From positions 3,348,001-3,412,000 of the forward strand of contig NZ_JAFBBZ010000001.1 of the NCBI RefSeq assembly GCF_016907435.1: DNA of 64,000 bases, in the 5' to 3' direction. This DNA comes from Nocardioides salarius (lineage in GTDB: Bacteria; Actinomycetota; Actinomycetes; Propionibacteriales; Nocardioidaceae). Shown here piece after piece: positions 8,780 through 19,543 of this stretch. How positions within the stretch are numbered: position 1 is the first letter of the stretch; each line of letters opens with the position of its first letter. The notes under the pieces were generated by a model that did no database searches, had not been told where the DNA came from, and saw only the letters and a list, made by a program, of their open reading frames with translations. Both the position numbers and the translations under genes were made by a program.

Positions 8780-10024
8780 GTGCCCCCGACCACCCAGACG
8801 CTGAGCCGTTCCCAGGCGCGGCGCGTCGCGCTGGCCGCCCAGGGCTTCACCGACCCGCCGCACGCGACGCCCACGATGCGCACCCTCGAGCGCGCGCTGC
8901 GCCGCACCGGGGTGCTCCAGGTCGACTCGGTCAACGTGCTCCAGCGCGCCCACTACGTGCCGCTGTACTCGCGGATGGGCCCCTACGACACGGCGCTGCT
9001 GCACCGCGCCGCCGAACGCTCGCCGCGGCGGATGGTGGAGTACTGGGCGCACGTGCAGGCCTTCATGCCCGTCGACCTGTGGCCGGTGATGCGCCACCGC
9101 ATGGAGGACCACCGCGCGCGGCGGGGGAAGTGGCGGGTCGTGGAGGCCGACCCGGCGCTCGAGGCCGGGGTGCTGCACGCCGTCGACGTGCTGGGCGCCT
9201 CGACCTCGCGCGAGGTCGCGGCGTACCTGGGGGAGGGGCCGGCGTCGTCCAAGGACCACTGGGGCTGGAACTGGTCGTCGACGCGACGCATCCTCGACTA
9301 CCTCTTCACCGTCGGCGACGTCGCGGTGGCCTCGCGCACCTCGCAGTTCGAGATCCGCTACGACCTGCCCGAGCGGGTGCTGCCGCGAGCGGTGCTGGAC
9401 GCGCCGGTGCCCGGCGTGGCCGAGGCCGCCGTCGAGCTGGTGCGCCGGGCCGCGCGCTCGCACGGCGTGGCCACCGAGCGCTGCCTGGCCGACTACTACC
9501 GGATGCGGGCCCAGCCGGCCCCGGGGCTGGCCAGCGCCCGGGAGGCTGTGGCCACCCTGGTGGAGACCGGCGAGCTCGAGCCGGTGGCCGTCGAGGGCTG
9601 GTCGCGCCCGGCGTACCTGCACCGGGACGCCCGGCTCCCGCGCCGGGTGCGCGCCCGGACGCTGCTGAGCCCCTTCGACCCGGTGGTCTGGGAGCGGGAG
9701 CGCACCGAGCGGATCTTCGGCTTCCGCTACCGCATCGAGATCTACACCCCGGCCGCCCAGCGGGTGCACGGCTACTACGTGCTGCCGTTCCTGCTCGGGG
9801 AGCAGCTGGTGGCCCGGGTCGACCTCAAGGCCGACCGGCGCGTCGCCGGGGGCGAGCTCGTGGTCCGGGGCGCCTTCGCCGAGCCCGACGCGCCCGAGGA
9901 GACCGCGCCCGAGCTGCTCGCCGAGCTGCACCGGATGGCCGCCTGGTCGGGCCTGGCCGGCCTGCGGTTCGAGGGCCGTGGCGACCTGGTGCCGCGGTTA
10001 GGGGCTCTCCACGGCGCTGGGTAG
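8780..10024 (+). CDS. YcaQ/AlkX-like winged-helix DNA glycosylase
   Basis: The 414-residue protein belongs to the HTH_42 (COG3214) family of DNA glycosylases. Its putative catalytic motif is Q47-V48-D49 in GVLQVDSVNVLQRAHY. A QxD motif is typical of the E. coli YcaQ (AlkX) branch, which unhooks interstrand cross-links and removes bulky N7 adducts, whereas AlkZ-type enzymes have QxQ. Other family-like features are the segment RMVEYWAHVQAFMP and the C-terminal LLSPFDPVVWERER. The GTG at 8780 lies 5 bp after the regulator. The stop codon overlaps a candidate promoter for secA. Substrate range is inferred from the family. Confidence 0.85.
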   Translation: MPPTTQTLSRSQARRVALAAQGFTDPPHATPTMRTLERALRRTGVLQVDSVNVLQRAHYVPLYSRMGPYDTALLHRAAERSPRRMVEYWAHVQAFMPVDLWPVMRHRMEDHRARRGKWRVVEADPALEAGVLHAVDVLGASTSREVAAYLGEGPASSKDHWGWNWSSTRRILDYLFTVGDVAVASRTSQFEIRYDLPERVLPRAVLDAPVPGVAEAAVELVRRAARSHGVATERCLADYYRMRAQPAPGLASAREAVATLVETGELEPVAVEGWSRPAYLHRDARLPRRVRARTLLSPFDPVVWERERTERIFGFRYRIEIYTPAAQRVHGYYVLPFLLGEQLVARVDLKADRRVAGGELVVRGAFAEPDAPEETAPELLAELHRMAAWSGLAGLRFEGRGDLVPRLGALHGAG

Positions 10025-10027
10025 AGT
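10022..10027 (+). promoter_or_regulatory. Possible -10 box of secA
   Basis: TAGAGT overlaps the stop codon of the glycosylase gene and lies 57 bp before the secA start. No good -35 hexamer is visible. It would give a short leader carrying the AAGGAG ribosome-binding site at 10068-10073. Confidence 0.35.
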
Positions 10028-10083
10028 GAAGGCGCCGAGGCGTGAGCCGTCGTCGGTCGTCCACAGCAAGGAGCAGCTACGCC

Positions 10084-12888
<2,805 letters not shown>

Positions 12889-12897
<9 letters not shown>

Positions 12898-12927
12898 CGA
12901 CCAGGGCTGACGACCAGGGCTGACGAG
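12889..12927. repeat. Three tandem 13-bp repeats at the secA stop codon
   Basis: CAGGGCTGACGAC occurs at 12889-12901 and 12902-12914, with a third copy differing in its last base at 12915-12927. The secA stop codon lies in the first copy, so each copy carries a TGA. The array fills the gap to the convergent gene ending at 12930. It looks like replication slippage; no hairpin is formed. Confidence 0.9.
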
Positions 12928-12929
12928 GC

Positions 12930-13469
12930 TCAGGCGAACTGGAGGGCGGTGCACAGCCACCGCTCTCCGGTTCGCGCGCCGGCTGCACCCGCGGGTGCCC
13001 GGCGCTCGAAGCGCGCCGCGATGGCCCGGGAGCGGTGCCCGTAGCGCACGTGCACGCTGCTCTCGAGGATGTCGCGGCACGGGAAGCAGGTGTGCACGCT
13101 GAGCACCTGGGGGCGCACCGGCTGCACCCGGGCCAGACCGGGCTGGTGAGCACCTGCGCGTGCCACGAGCTGCGCACGGCGGGTGAGGTCCTCGTAGACG
13201 CTGCGAGTGGTCCAGCGCACGAGCTGGGACGCCGGGCGGTCACCGCCGACCACCTCGACGACCGCCTGGGCGAACGACCCGACCCACTGCTCGCCCTCGC
13301 GCCGGGCGCGCTGGTCGATGGGCAGCACCTGCCCGGGGGTGCCGGGACGTGCCCGGGGTGCCCGCGGCGGGGCGGTGCGCGGCTGCAGGTCGAGCGCCAG
13401 GGTGCCCTGGACGGCCGCCAGCGGCACGGTCTCGGGGACCCGGTCGCGGTCAAGCGGGAAGGTGGTCAT
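12930..13469 (-). CDS. Rv3235-like conserved actinobacterial protein (DUF6459 family)
   Basis: This 179-residue protein, convergent with secA, has a Pro/Arg-rich N-terminal third and a conserved C-terminal half (from QWVGSFAQAVVEVVGGDRPA to the end) that resembles the Rv3235-like family found next to secA in many actinobacteria. The segment SQLVRWTTRSVYEDLTRRA is typical as I remember it. No membrane segment or signal peptide is visible. Its function is unknown; family members are often named only by locus. Confidence 0.7.
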   Translation of the reverse strand: MTTFPLDRDRVPETVPLAAVQGTLALDLQPRTAPPRAPRARPGTPGQVLPIDQRARREGEQWVGSFAQAVVEVVGGDRPASQLVRWTTRSVYEDLTRRAQLVARAGAHQPGLARVQPVRPQVLSVHTCFPCRDILESSVHVRYGHRSRAIAARFERRAPAGAAGARTGERWLCTALQFA

Positions 13470-13539
13470 GGCGTGCTCCTCGGGTGGTCGTGGGGGCGGG
13501 TGCCCAGGTGGATGTCCGGATGGCTGGTCAGGCGGGTGG

Positions 13540-14214
13540 TCAGGCGGGTGGCAGGCGCAGGACCTGGCCGGGCAGCAGCAGGTCGGGATCGGGGCCGACG
13601 ACGTCGTGGTTGGCCGCGTGCACCCGGGGCCAGTACGCCGCCACCGCGGCGTCGTCGGGAGGCCGGGTGCCGTCGGCCAGGTGCGCGGCGCTCAACGACC
13701 ACAGGCTGTCGCCCGGCTCGACCCGCACCGCCTCGACCCGCACCGCCTCGACCCGCACCGGCTCCGTGCCCGTGCGGTGCGCCGCTCCGGCGGCCCGCTG
13801 GGGCAGCGGCAGGCCGACGAGCGGGTCGGTCGGGCCGGCGCCGAGGACCGTGCCCTGCTGGAGGTGGTCGGGTGTCGCCGCCGCGGGGACCACGCCGGCC
13901 GCGGTGGCCCCCACGAGGGCCAGTCCGCAGGCGCGCAGCACCAGGCGGCGCAGCGACCGGGGGACTCCCGGTGAGGACGCGCCCGGCCCGCGACCCGAGC
14001 GCGCCTCGACGACGACGGCGGTCACGCAGAGCCACCCCCACGCGGTGCAGGCGAGCAGCGCCGCGCTGCACGCGCGCACCAGCAGGTCGTCGAAGCCCCG
14101 GGCAGGAGCGAGCGTCGCCGACGCCAGGAGCGCCAGCAGCGGCGCGGCCGTCGCGGTGGCGGCGCCCCAGACCAGCAGGCAGCGTGCGGCGGTGGCGTGT
14201 ATGACGTCGATCAT
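13540..14214 (-). CDS. Membrane protein with C-terminal LysM domain
   Basis: About 224 residues. Two or three hydrophobic segments (around ATAAPLLALLASATLA, SAALLACTAWGWLCVTAVV and ACGLALVGATAAGVV) precede a linker and a LysM peptidoglycan-binding domain (PGDSLWSLSAAHLADG to LLLPGQVLRLPP). It probably anchors to the membrane and binds the cell wall. I prefer the ATG at 14214. The in-frame ATG at 14259 would add 15 residues encoded by AT-rich codons unlike the rest of the gene, which look like promoter DNA. A linker repeat VRVEA-VRVEA-VRVEP is encoded by the 15-bp repeats noted separately. Confidence 0.75.
   Translation of the reverse strand: MIDVIHATAARCLLVWGAATATAAPLLALLASATLAPARGFDDLLVRACSAALLACTAWGWLCVTAVVVEARSGRGPGASSPGVPRSLRRLVLRACGLALVGATAAGVVPAAATPDHLQQGTVLGAGPTDPLVGLPLPQRAAGAAHRTGTEPVRVEAVRVEAVRVEPGDSLWSLSAAHLADGTRPPDDAAVAAYWPRVHAANHDVVGPDPDLLLPGQVLRLPPA
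13716..13760. repeat. Three 15-bp in-frame tandem repeats in the LysM gene
   Basis: Three near-identical 15-bp units (13716-13730, 13731-13745, 13746-13760; core CTCGACCCGCACCG) encode VRVEA, VRVEA and VRVEP just before the LysM domain. Repeat number may vary between strains by slippage without changing the frame. Confidence 0.85.
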
Positions 14215-14238
14215 CCCGAGAACCCTGTCGATCGTTGC

Positions 14239-14258
14239 GTTTGCGTCTGTTTGCGTCA
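14239..14258. promoter_or_regulatory. AT-rich direct repeat between divergent genes
   Basis: GTTTGCGTC occurs twice in tandem (14239-14247 and 14249-14257), with a related GTTGCG just before. This patch is far lower in G+C than its surroundings and lies upstream of the preferred start of the LysM gene and about 80 bp from the start of the divergent gene. It could be a direct-repeat operator; no regulator is assigned. Confidence 0.35.
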
Positions 14259-14338
14259 TTCAACGCTCGTTCGACGGGGTCGTCAATCGTCCGTCCACAG
14301 GCTCCGCCGAGGCGGGCCCACGTGAGAGAGTCACGGGC

Positions 14339-14878
14339 ATGACGTGGGAGGACGAGCTCTTCGACGTGCTCGACGACCTCGAGCAGCAGGCCGAGGCGCT
14401 CTACGACGCCGAGCGCAGCCTCGAGCTCGCCGACCGCGCGCGGGCGGCGTACGCCGAGGTGAGCATGGCCAGCCGGCTGATGGCCGCGACGGGCACCCGG
14501 GTGCGCCTCGAGGTGCGCGGCGTCGGGCCGGTGGGCGGCACGCTCGAGCGGGTGGGGACCGGGTGGCTGCTGGTGCGCGGGCCCGCGCAGGACTGGGTGC
14601 TGCGCACGGCGGCGATCACGGCCGCGCACGACCTCCCGGAGCGCTCGGTGCCCGAGGTGGCCTGGCCGGCCACGGCGCGGCTCGCGGTGGGCTCGGCGTT
14701 GCGCCGGCTCGCCGACAGCGGCGAGCGCTGCGTGCTGCACCTGGTCGACGGCTCACGCCACGACGGCGTCCTGCAGCGGGTGGGCGCCGACTTCGTGGAG
14801 GTCGTGGGCGCGGGTCGCCGGGTGGTGCTGGTCGCGACCGACGGGCTCGCGGCGGTGCAGAGCCGCGACGACGGCTAG
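14339..14878 (+). CDS. Conserved actinobacterial hypothetical protein (often labelled Fis family)
   Basis: The 179-residue protein starts MTWEDELFDVLDDLEQQAEA, an acidic helical N-terminus (about residues 1-45), followed by a beta-rich part (RVRLEVRGVGPVGG, VGTGWLLVRGPAQDWVLRTA, HDGVLQRVGADFVEVV). Similar proteins near secA in actinobacteria are sometimes annotated as Fis-family regulators without clear reason; I see no helix-turn-helix. The ATG at 14339 follows a purine-rich GAGAGAG. No catalytic motif is seen and the function is unknown. Confidence 0.7.
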   Translation: MTWEDELFDVLDDLEQQAEALYDAERSLELADRARAAYAEVSMASRLMAATGTRVRLEVRGVGPVGGTLERVGTGWLLVRGPAQDWVLRTAAITAAHDLPERSVPEVAWPATARLAVGSALRRLADSGERCVLHLVDGSRHDGVLQRVGADFVEVVGAGRRVVLVATDGLAAVQSRDDG

Positions 14879-14886
14879 GGCCGACT

Positions 14887-14903
14887 CACGCCCGTGGGGC
14901 GTG
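14887..14903. terminator. Hairpin between convergent genes
   Basis: CACGCCC (14887-14893) pairs with GGGCGTG (14897-14903) around a GTG loop, between the stop codons of the plus-strand hypothetical gene and tatB. It can serve both directions. Confidence 0.6.
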
Positions 14904-14905
14904 GC

Positions 14906-15244
14906 TCAGGTCGCCTCGAGGTCGTACGGCGGCGTCTCGCCGTCGTCGAGGGGGCGCACGCCGGGGCGGCGCTGCTCGCGCTCCTCCTCGTCGTCGGCGT
15001 CCTCCATCGCCTCGATGATGTGCTTGCGCACGATCGTGCGCGGGTCGAGGTCGCGCAGCTCGAGGTCGGCGTACTCGGGACCGAGCTCGGTGCGCAGCTC
15101 GTCGCGGGCGTTGTTGGCGAACTTCTTGGCCATCTTGAGCCACTGCCCGGCCTGCCGGGCCAGGTCGGGCACCTTGTCGGGCCCGAAGACCACGATGGCG
15201 ACCAACGCGATGACCGCCAGCTCTGCCAGCCCGATTCCGAACAC
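14906..15244 (-). CDS. tatB: TatB-like Sec-independent translocase subunit
   Basis: The 112-residue protein has a single N-terminal membrane helix (FGIGLAELAVIALVAIVVFG) followed at once by the PDKVPDLARQAGQWLK amphipathic helix and a charged acidic tail. This is the TatA/TatB architecture; the length and adjacency to mrp favour TatB, which with TatC forms the twin-arginine signal receptor. No tatC gene is in the window. It lies 23 bp upstream of the mrp stop on the same strand, so it is downstream of mrp in transcription and could be read through from it. Confidence 0.88.
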   Translation of the reverse strand: MFGIGLAELAVIALVAIVVFGPDKVPDLARQAGQWLKMAKKFANNARDELRTELGPEYADLELRDLDPRTIVRKHIIEAMEDADDEEEREQRRPGVRPLDDGETPPYDLEAT

Positions 15245-15267
15245 GCCGACAGCCTAGGGGGCTGGGC

Positions 15268-16431
15268 TCAGAACTTGCTGGTCGGCGTCAGCCCGAGCTG
15301 CATGCCGGCCAGGCCGCGACCCCGTCCGGCGAGCCGCTCGGCGACCGAGGAGAGCACCTGCGCGGCGGGGGCCGTGGGGTCGGCGTCGACGATCGGCTTG
15401 CCGACGTCGCCGCCTTCGCGCAGCGAGAGGTCGAGCGGGATCTCGCCCAGCACCGGCACGTCGTAGCCGAAGCGGCCGGAGAGGGTGGCGGCCACCCGCG
15501 CGCCGCCGCCGCTGCCGAAGATCTCGAGGCGGTGCTCGACACCGTCCTCGGCGCAGTGCGGGCAGGGCAGGAAGCTCATGTTCTCGACGACGCCGACGAC
15601 GCGCTGGTGCATCATCGAGGCCATCGTCCCGGCGCGCTCGGCGACCTCGGCCGCGGCCTCCTGGGGAGTGGTGACGACCACGACCTCGGCGCCGGGCAGG
15701 TGCTGGCCCAGCGAGATCGCCACGTCGCCGGTGCCCGGCGGCAGGTCGAGCAGCAGCACGTCGAGGTCGCCCCAGTAGACGTCGGAGAGCATCTGCACCA
15801 GCGCCCGGTCGAGCATCGGGCCGCGCCAGGCGACGACCTGGTCGCGGCGCGGCTTGAGCATGCCGATCGAGATGACCGAGACGCCCGAGGAGGTCGGCAC
15901 GGGCATGATCAGGTCCTCGACCTGGGTGGGGCGGGCGTCGGCGACGCCGAGCATCGCCGGCACCGAGTGGCCGTAGATGTCGGCGTCGACGATGCCGACC
16001 TTGAGGCCGCTCTTGGCCATCGAGAGGGCCAGGTTGACGGTGACCGACGACTTGCCGACGCCGCCCTTGCCGCTGGCGATCGCGAAGACCTTGGTCAGCG
16101 AGCCGGGCTGGGCGAAGGGGATCTCGCGCTGCGCCTTGCCGCCGCTCAGCACCTCCTTCAGGCCCGAGCGCTGCTCGTCGGTCATCACGCCCAGGGTCAG
16201 CGCCACGTCGGTGACGCCGGGGACCTTGCCGACGGCCGTGGTCACGTCACGGGTGATGGTCTCCTTGAGCGGGCAGCCGGCCACGGTCAGCAGGACGGTG
16301 AGGGTGACGACACCGGAGTCGGAGATCTCGACGGTGTCGACCATGCCGAGGTCGGTGATCGGCCGCTTGATCTCGGGATCGTTGACCGTCGCCAGCGCTG
16401 CCTGGACCTGCTCGAGAGAGGGACTGCTCAT
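15268..16431 (-). CDS. mrp: Mrp/ApbC-type iron-sulfur cluster carrier ATPase
   Basis: The 387-residue protein has an N-terminal MIP18/DUF59 domain (residues 1-85) and a P-loop domain whose deviant Walker A GKGGVGKSS starts at residue 121. A CPHC motif in VENMSFLPCPHC is where homologues bind a bridging [4Fe-4S] cluster between two subunits. Such proteins carry and hand over Fe-S clusters in the cytoplasm. The start ATG gives MSSPSLEQVQ and is the standard N-terminus. It lies between the DUF1003 gene and tatB, an arrangement also known in other actinobacteria. Confidence 0.93.
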   Translation of the reverse strand: MSSPSLEQVQAALATVNDPEIKRPITDLGMVDTVEISDSGVVTLTVLLTVAGCPLKETITRDVTTAVGKVPGVTDVALTLGVMTDEQRSGLKEVLSGGKAQREIPFAQPGSLTKVFAIASGKGGVGKSSVTVNLALSMAKSGLKVGIVDADIYGHSVPAMLGVADARPTQVEDLIMPVPTSSGVSVISIGMLKPRRDQVVAWRGPMLDRALVQMLSDVYWGDLDVLLLDLPPGTGDVAISLGQHLPGAEVVVVTTPQEAAAEVAERAGTMASMMHQRVVGVVENMSFLPCPHCAEDGVEHRLEIFGSGGGARVAATLSGRFGYDVPVLGEIPLDLSLREGGDVGKPIVDADPTAPAAQVLSSVAERLAGRGRGLAGMQLGLTPTSKF

Positions 16432-16491
16432 GATCCCCGAGTCTAGGTGGTGCCCGGGCGGACCCGGTCCCCGGCCGGGGTGGGCCGGGTC

Positions 16492-17037
16492 TCAGCGGCT
16501 CCCGGGCGGCTCCGGGCGCTCGTCGCGGCCCTCGTGACCGTCCCGCCCGTCCCGCCCGTCCCGGTCGTCGAGCTCGGCCAGCAGGGAGCGCAGCTCGCTG
16601 CGCACGAAGTCGCGCGTCGCGACCTCGCCGACCGACATCCGCAGCGAGGCCACCTCGCGGGCCAGGAACTCCATGTCGGCGTGCGCGCGGCTGTTGGCCT
16701 GGCGGTCCTGCTCGGCGATGACCTTGTCGCGCTGCTCCTGGCGGTTCTGGGCCAGCAGGATCAGCGGCGCCGCGTAGGAGGCCTGGAGGCTGAGCATCAG
16801 GGTCAGGAAGATGAAGGGGTAGTCGTCGAAGGCGATGCCGCCGGGGGCGGCGACGTTGAAGGCGAGCCAGAACGCGACGAACATCGTCATGTAGAACAAG
16901 AAGCTCGCCGTGCCCATGAAGCGCGCGAACTGCTCGGCGAAGACCCCGAAGGTCTCGGAGTCGTAGGCCGGGCGTCGCACCAGCTGGCGGCGGGCCTCGC
17001 GGGGGGTGTCGAGGCGGCTGCGGCGCTGCTCAGCCAC
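16492..17037 (-). CDS. DUF1003 family membrane protein
   Basis: A 181-residue protein with two membrane helices (around MGTASFLFYMTMFVAFWLAF and YPFIFLTLMLSLQASYAAPL) and a soluble C-terminal helix carrying NRQEQRDKVIAEQDRQANSR, typical of DUF1003. The tail is a low-complexity DGRDGRDGHEGRDE run, encoded by a CCCGTCCCG repeat. The family has no firm function. Its start overlaps the end of the upstream CBS-domain gene by 8 bp, so the two are translationally coupled. Confidence 0.85.
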   Translation of the reverse strand: MAEQRRSRLDTPREARRQLVRRPAYDSETFGVFAEQFARFMGTASFLFYMTMFVAFWLAFNVAAPGGIAFDDYPFIFLTLMLSLQASYAAPLILLAQNRQEQRDKVIAEQDRQANSRAHADMEFLAREVASLRMSVGEVATRDFVRSELRSLLAELDDRDGRDGRDGHEGRDERPEPPGSR

Positions 17038-18310
17038 GCGGCACCCCCGGGGTCACCTTGCGGGGGCGCCGGTCGCGCCAGCCCTCGGGCAGCATGTGGT
17101 CGAGCAGGTCGTCGACCGTGACGGCACCCAGCAGGTGGCCGTTCTCGTCGACCACCGGGGCCGCGACCAGGTTGTAGGTGGCCAGGTGGGCGGCGACCTC
17201 GTCCATGCCGGCCTCGGCGCGCAGCGACTCCATGCTGTCGTCGAGGGCGCCGGCCACCAGCGTCGACGGCGGCTCGCGCAGCAGCCGCTGGATGTGGCCC
17301 ACCCCGAGGAACTTGCCGGTCGGCGTCTCCAGCGGCTGGCGGCAGATGTAGACCTGCGAGGCCAGCGAGGGGGTCAGGTCGGGGTTGCGCACGTGGGCCA
17401 GGGCGTCGGCGATGGTGGCGTCGGGGCCCAGGATGACCGGCTCGGGCGTCATCATCGCCCCGGCGGTGTCCTCGACGTACGACATCAGGCGGCGCACGTC
17501 CTCGGCCTCCTCCGGCTCCATCAGGGCCAGCAGGGTCGCCGCGGTCTCGGGTGGCAGCTCGGCGATCAGGTCGGCCGCGTCGTCGGCCGACATCTCCTCG
17601 AGCACGTCGGCGGCGCGCTCGTCGGCGAGGTGGCTGAGGATCTCGACCTGGTCGTCCTCGGGGAGCTCCTCGAGCACGTCGGCGAGCCGCTCGTCGTCGA
17701 GGGCCCCCACCACGGCGGTACGCCGCTCGGGCGGCAGGTCGTGGATCATCGTGGCCGCGTCGGCCGGGCGCATCTCGTTGAGCGCGTGCACCAGGTGGGT
17801 GGCCCCCTGGGTCTCCTCGCGGCGGGTCAGGCCCTCGACGTCGCGCCACTCGGCCACGTGCGTCTGGCCCCGGCGGCGCAGGCCCTTGGCCGGCTCCTGG
17901 ACCGCCACCCGGCTCAGCACCCAGTCGCGGTTGCGGGCCTGCTCCATCGCGACGTCGTAGACGACCCCGGTGACGCCCTCGCCCGGTCCGTTGCCCCGGA
18001 GGGTGACGTTGCGGTCGAGCATCTGGCCGATCACCAGGGTCTCGGTGGAGCGCTGCTCGAAGCGGCGCATGTTGAGCAGGCCGGTCGTGTAGACCTGCCC
18101 GCTGTCGATGTTGGTCACCCGGGTCATCGGCACGAAGATCCGGCGCCGGCCGAAGACCTCGGCCACCAGGCCCAGCACCCGCGGCTGGCTGACCTCGGAG
18201 CGCACGGCGACCACGAGGTCGCGCACCTTGCCGACCTGGTCGCCGCGCGGGTCGAAGATGGGCAGCCCCACCAGCCGTGCGGCGTAGACGCGGGACGGGC
18301 TCGAGCTCAC
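17030..18310 (-). CDS. PRC-barrel / MgtE N-domain / CBS-pair protein without a channel domain
   Basis: The 426-residue protein resembles the cytosolic part of MgtE magnesium channels. An N-terminal PRC-barrel-like region (LVGLPIFDPRGDQVGKVRDL) is followed by a helical MgtE_N region (about 185-290, with repeats such as LADVLEELPEDDQVEILSHL) and a CBS pair (about 290-420, including VEDTAGAMMTPEPVILGPDA). There are no membrane segments, so it cannot itself be a channel. It may sense Mg2+ or nucleotide and act on a partner; the coupled DUF1003 membrane protein is an obvious candidate. Partnership is inference from the 8-bp overlap. Confidence 0.82.
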   Translation of the reverse strand: MSSSPSRVYAARLVGLPIFDPRGDQVGKVRDLVVAVRSEVSQPRVLGLVAEVFGRRRIFVPMTRVTNIDSGQVYTTGLLNMRRFEQRSTETLVIGQMLDRNVTLRGNGPGEGVTGVVYDVAMEQARNRDWVLSRVAVQEPAKGLRRRGQTHVAEWRDVEGLTRREETQGATHLVHALNEMRPADAATMIHDLPPERRTAVVGALDDERLADVLEELPEDDQVEILSHLADERAADVLEEMSADDAADLIAELPPETAATLLALMEPEEAEDVRRLMSYVEDTAGAMMTPEPVILGPDATIADALAHVRNPDLTPSLASQVYICRQPLETPTGKFLGVGHIQRLLREPPSTLVAGALDDSMESLRAEAGMDEVAAHLATYNLVAAPVVDENGHLLGAVTVDDLLDHMLPEGWRDRRPRKVTPGVPRG

Positions 18311-18363
18311 GAGCCCAAACTAGCGCCCGTGCCGCCGGTCCGCTGCGATGGCACGATGGGCGG

Positions 18364-19470
18364 GTGCGCGTCGTCCTCCACGTGGGCCTGCCCAAGACGG
18401 GCACCACCTACCTCCAGGCACTGCTCGCCGGCCAGCGCGACGCGCTGCGTGCCGGCGGCGTCGTGCACCCGTTCGTTCGCCCCGGCGCGATGTTCGAGGG
18501 CGCGGTCGAGGTGCGCGGCAGCGCCGCCAAGTTCGGCCTCGACCCCCAGCGGGTCGGGGGCACCTGGCAGGCGCTCTGCGAGCGGGCACGCACCTTCCTC
18601 GAGCAGGAGGGCGGCCGGACGGCGGTGCTGAGCCACGAGGTGCTCGCGGGCGCGACCCCCGACCAGGTGCGGTGGGCGCTGGCGCCGCTCGCGGGCCTGG
18701 AGGTGCACGTGGTGGTCACCGCGCGCGACCTGGGCAGGCAGGCCGTCGCCCATTGGCAGGAGGAGGTCAAGCTCGGCTCGACCGCGAGCTTCGCCGACCT
18801 CGAGCGCGAGCAGCTGCGCTGTGACACCGGTCGCGACGCCGGCCCCGACGCGGGCGGGCGGCGCCCGCACTTCTGGCACGCCCAGGACTTCGCGGCCGCC
18901 CTGGACCGCTGGACCGAGCCCCTGCCCGCCGGGCGCGGCCACCTCGTGCTGGCCCCGCCGCCCGGCGCGCCGCGCGAGCTGCTGTGGCAGCGCTTCGCGC
19001 GGGCCTGCGGCATCGATCCGCAGCTGGTCGACCCGACCGTCGAGGTCAGCGCCAACCCCTCGCTGGGGGCCACCCAGGTGGCGCTGCTGCGCGAGGTCAA
19101 CCGGGAGGTGCAGCGCCTGGGCGAGCGGGGGAGCGGCCTCGACGCCGCGCAGCGCCACCAGCTGGTCAAGCGCGAGTACGCCGAGGGCGTGCTGGCCGCG
19201 CAGGGCGGCCGGCCCGCGCGCGCCCCGGCGGAGCTCGCCGACGTCCTCGGGGCGCCGGCGCGCCGGTGGCTGGCCGAGGCGCAGGCTGCGGGGCACTCGC
19301 TGCACGGCGAGCCCGACGACCTCGCCCCGGTGCTGGCCGGCCCCGGCGAGGAGGGTCCCGACGTGGCGCCCCCGGCCGGGGCCGACCCGGTCGCGCTGGC
19401 CCGCGGGCTGGTGGCCGCCGCCCGCCCGCGCGGGCGCACGTGGCCGTGGCGGCGCTCGTCGGCACGGTGA
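18364..19470 (+). CDS. P-loop sulfotransferase-like protein (paralogue 1)
   Basis: The 368-residue protein starts RVVLHVGLPKTGTTYLQALL, the 5'-phosphosulfate-binding loop of PAPS-dependent sulfotransferases. Residues around VVVTARDLGRQAVAHWQEEV correspond to the second PAPS-binding region but carry WQ in place of the canonical Ser. No signal peptide is present, so it should act in the cytoplasm on a precursor or lipid-linked glycan. I chose the GTG at 18364 because it places the P-loop at the N-terminus as in the three paralogues of this window. Acceptor unknown. It is divergent from the CBS gene. Confidence 0.8.
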   Translation: MRVVLHVGLPKTGTTYLQALLAGQRDALRAGGVVHPFVRPGAMFEGAVEVRGSAAKFGLDPQRVGGTWQALCERARTFLEQEGGRTAVLSHEVLAGATPDQVRWALAPLAGLEVHVVVTARDLGRQAVAHWQEEVKLGSTASFADLEREQLRCDTGRDAGPDAGGRRPHFWHAQDFAAALDRWTEPLPAGRGHLVLAPPPGAPRELLWQRFARACGIDPQLVDPTVEVSANPSLGATQVALLREVNREVQRLGERGSGLDAAQRHQLVKREYAEGVLAAQGGRPARAPAELADVLGAPARRWLAEAQAAGHSLHGEPDDLAPVLAGPGEEGPDVAPPAGADPVALARGLVAAARPRGRTWPWRRSSAR

Positions 19471-19543
19471 TCCGGCCGTGTGACGTCGGGTACCCTCGAC
19501 GCCGCGCCACCGCGACGCGCCGCAGCCATGGAGGGGGACAGCG

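Noticed and set aside
10042-10083. Upstream ATG start for secA
   Set aside because: It adds 14 residues unlike SecA N-termini; the GTG at 10084 has a well-placed AAGGAG site and the usual start sequence.
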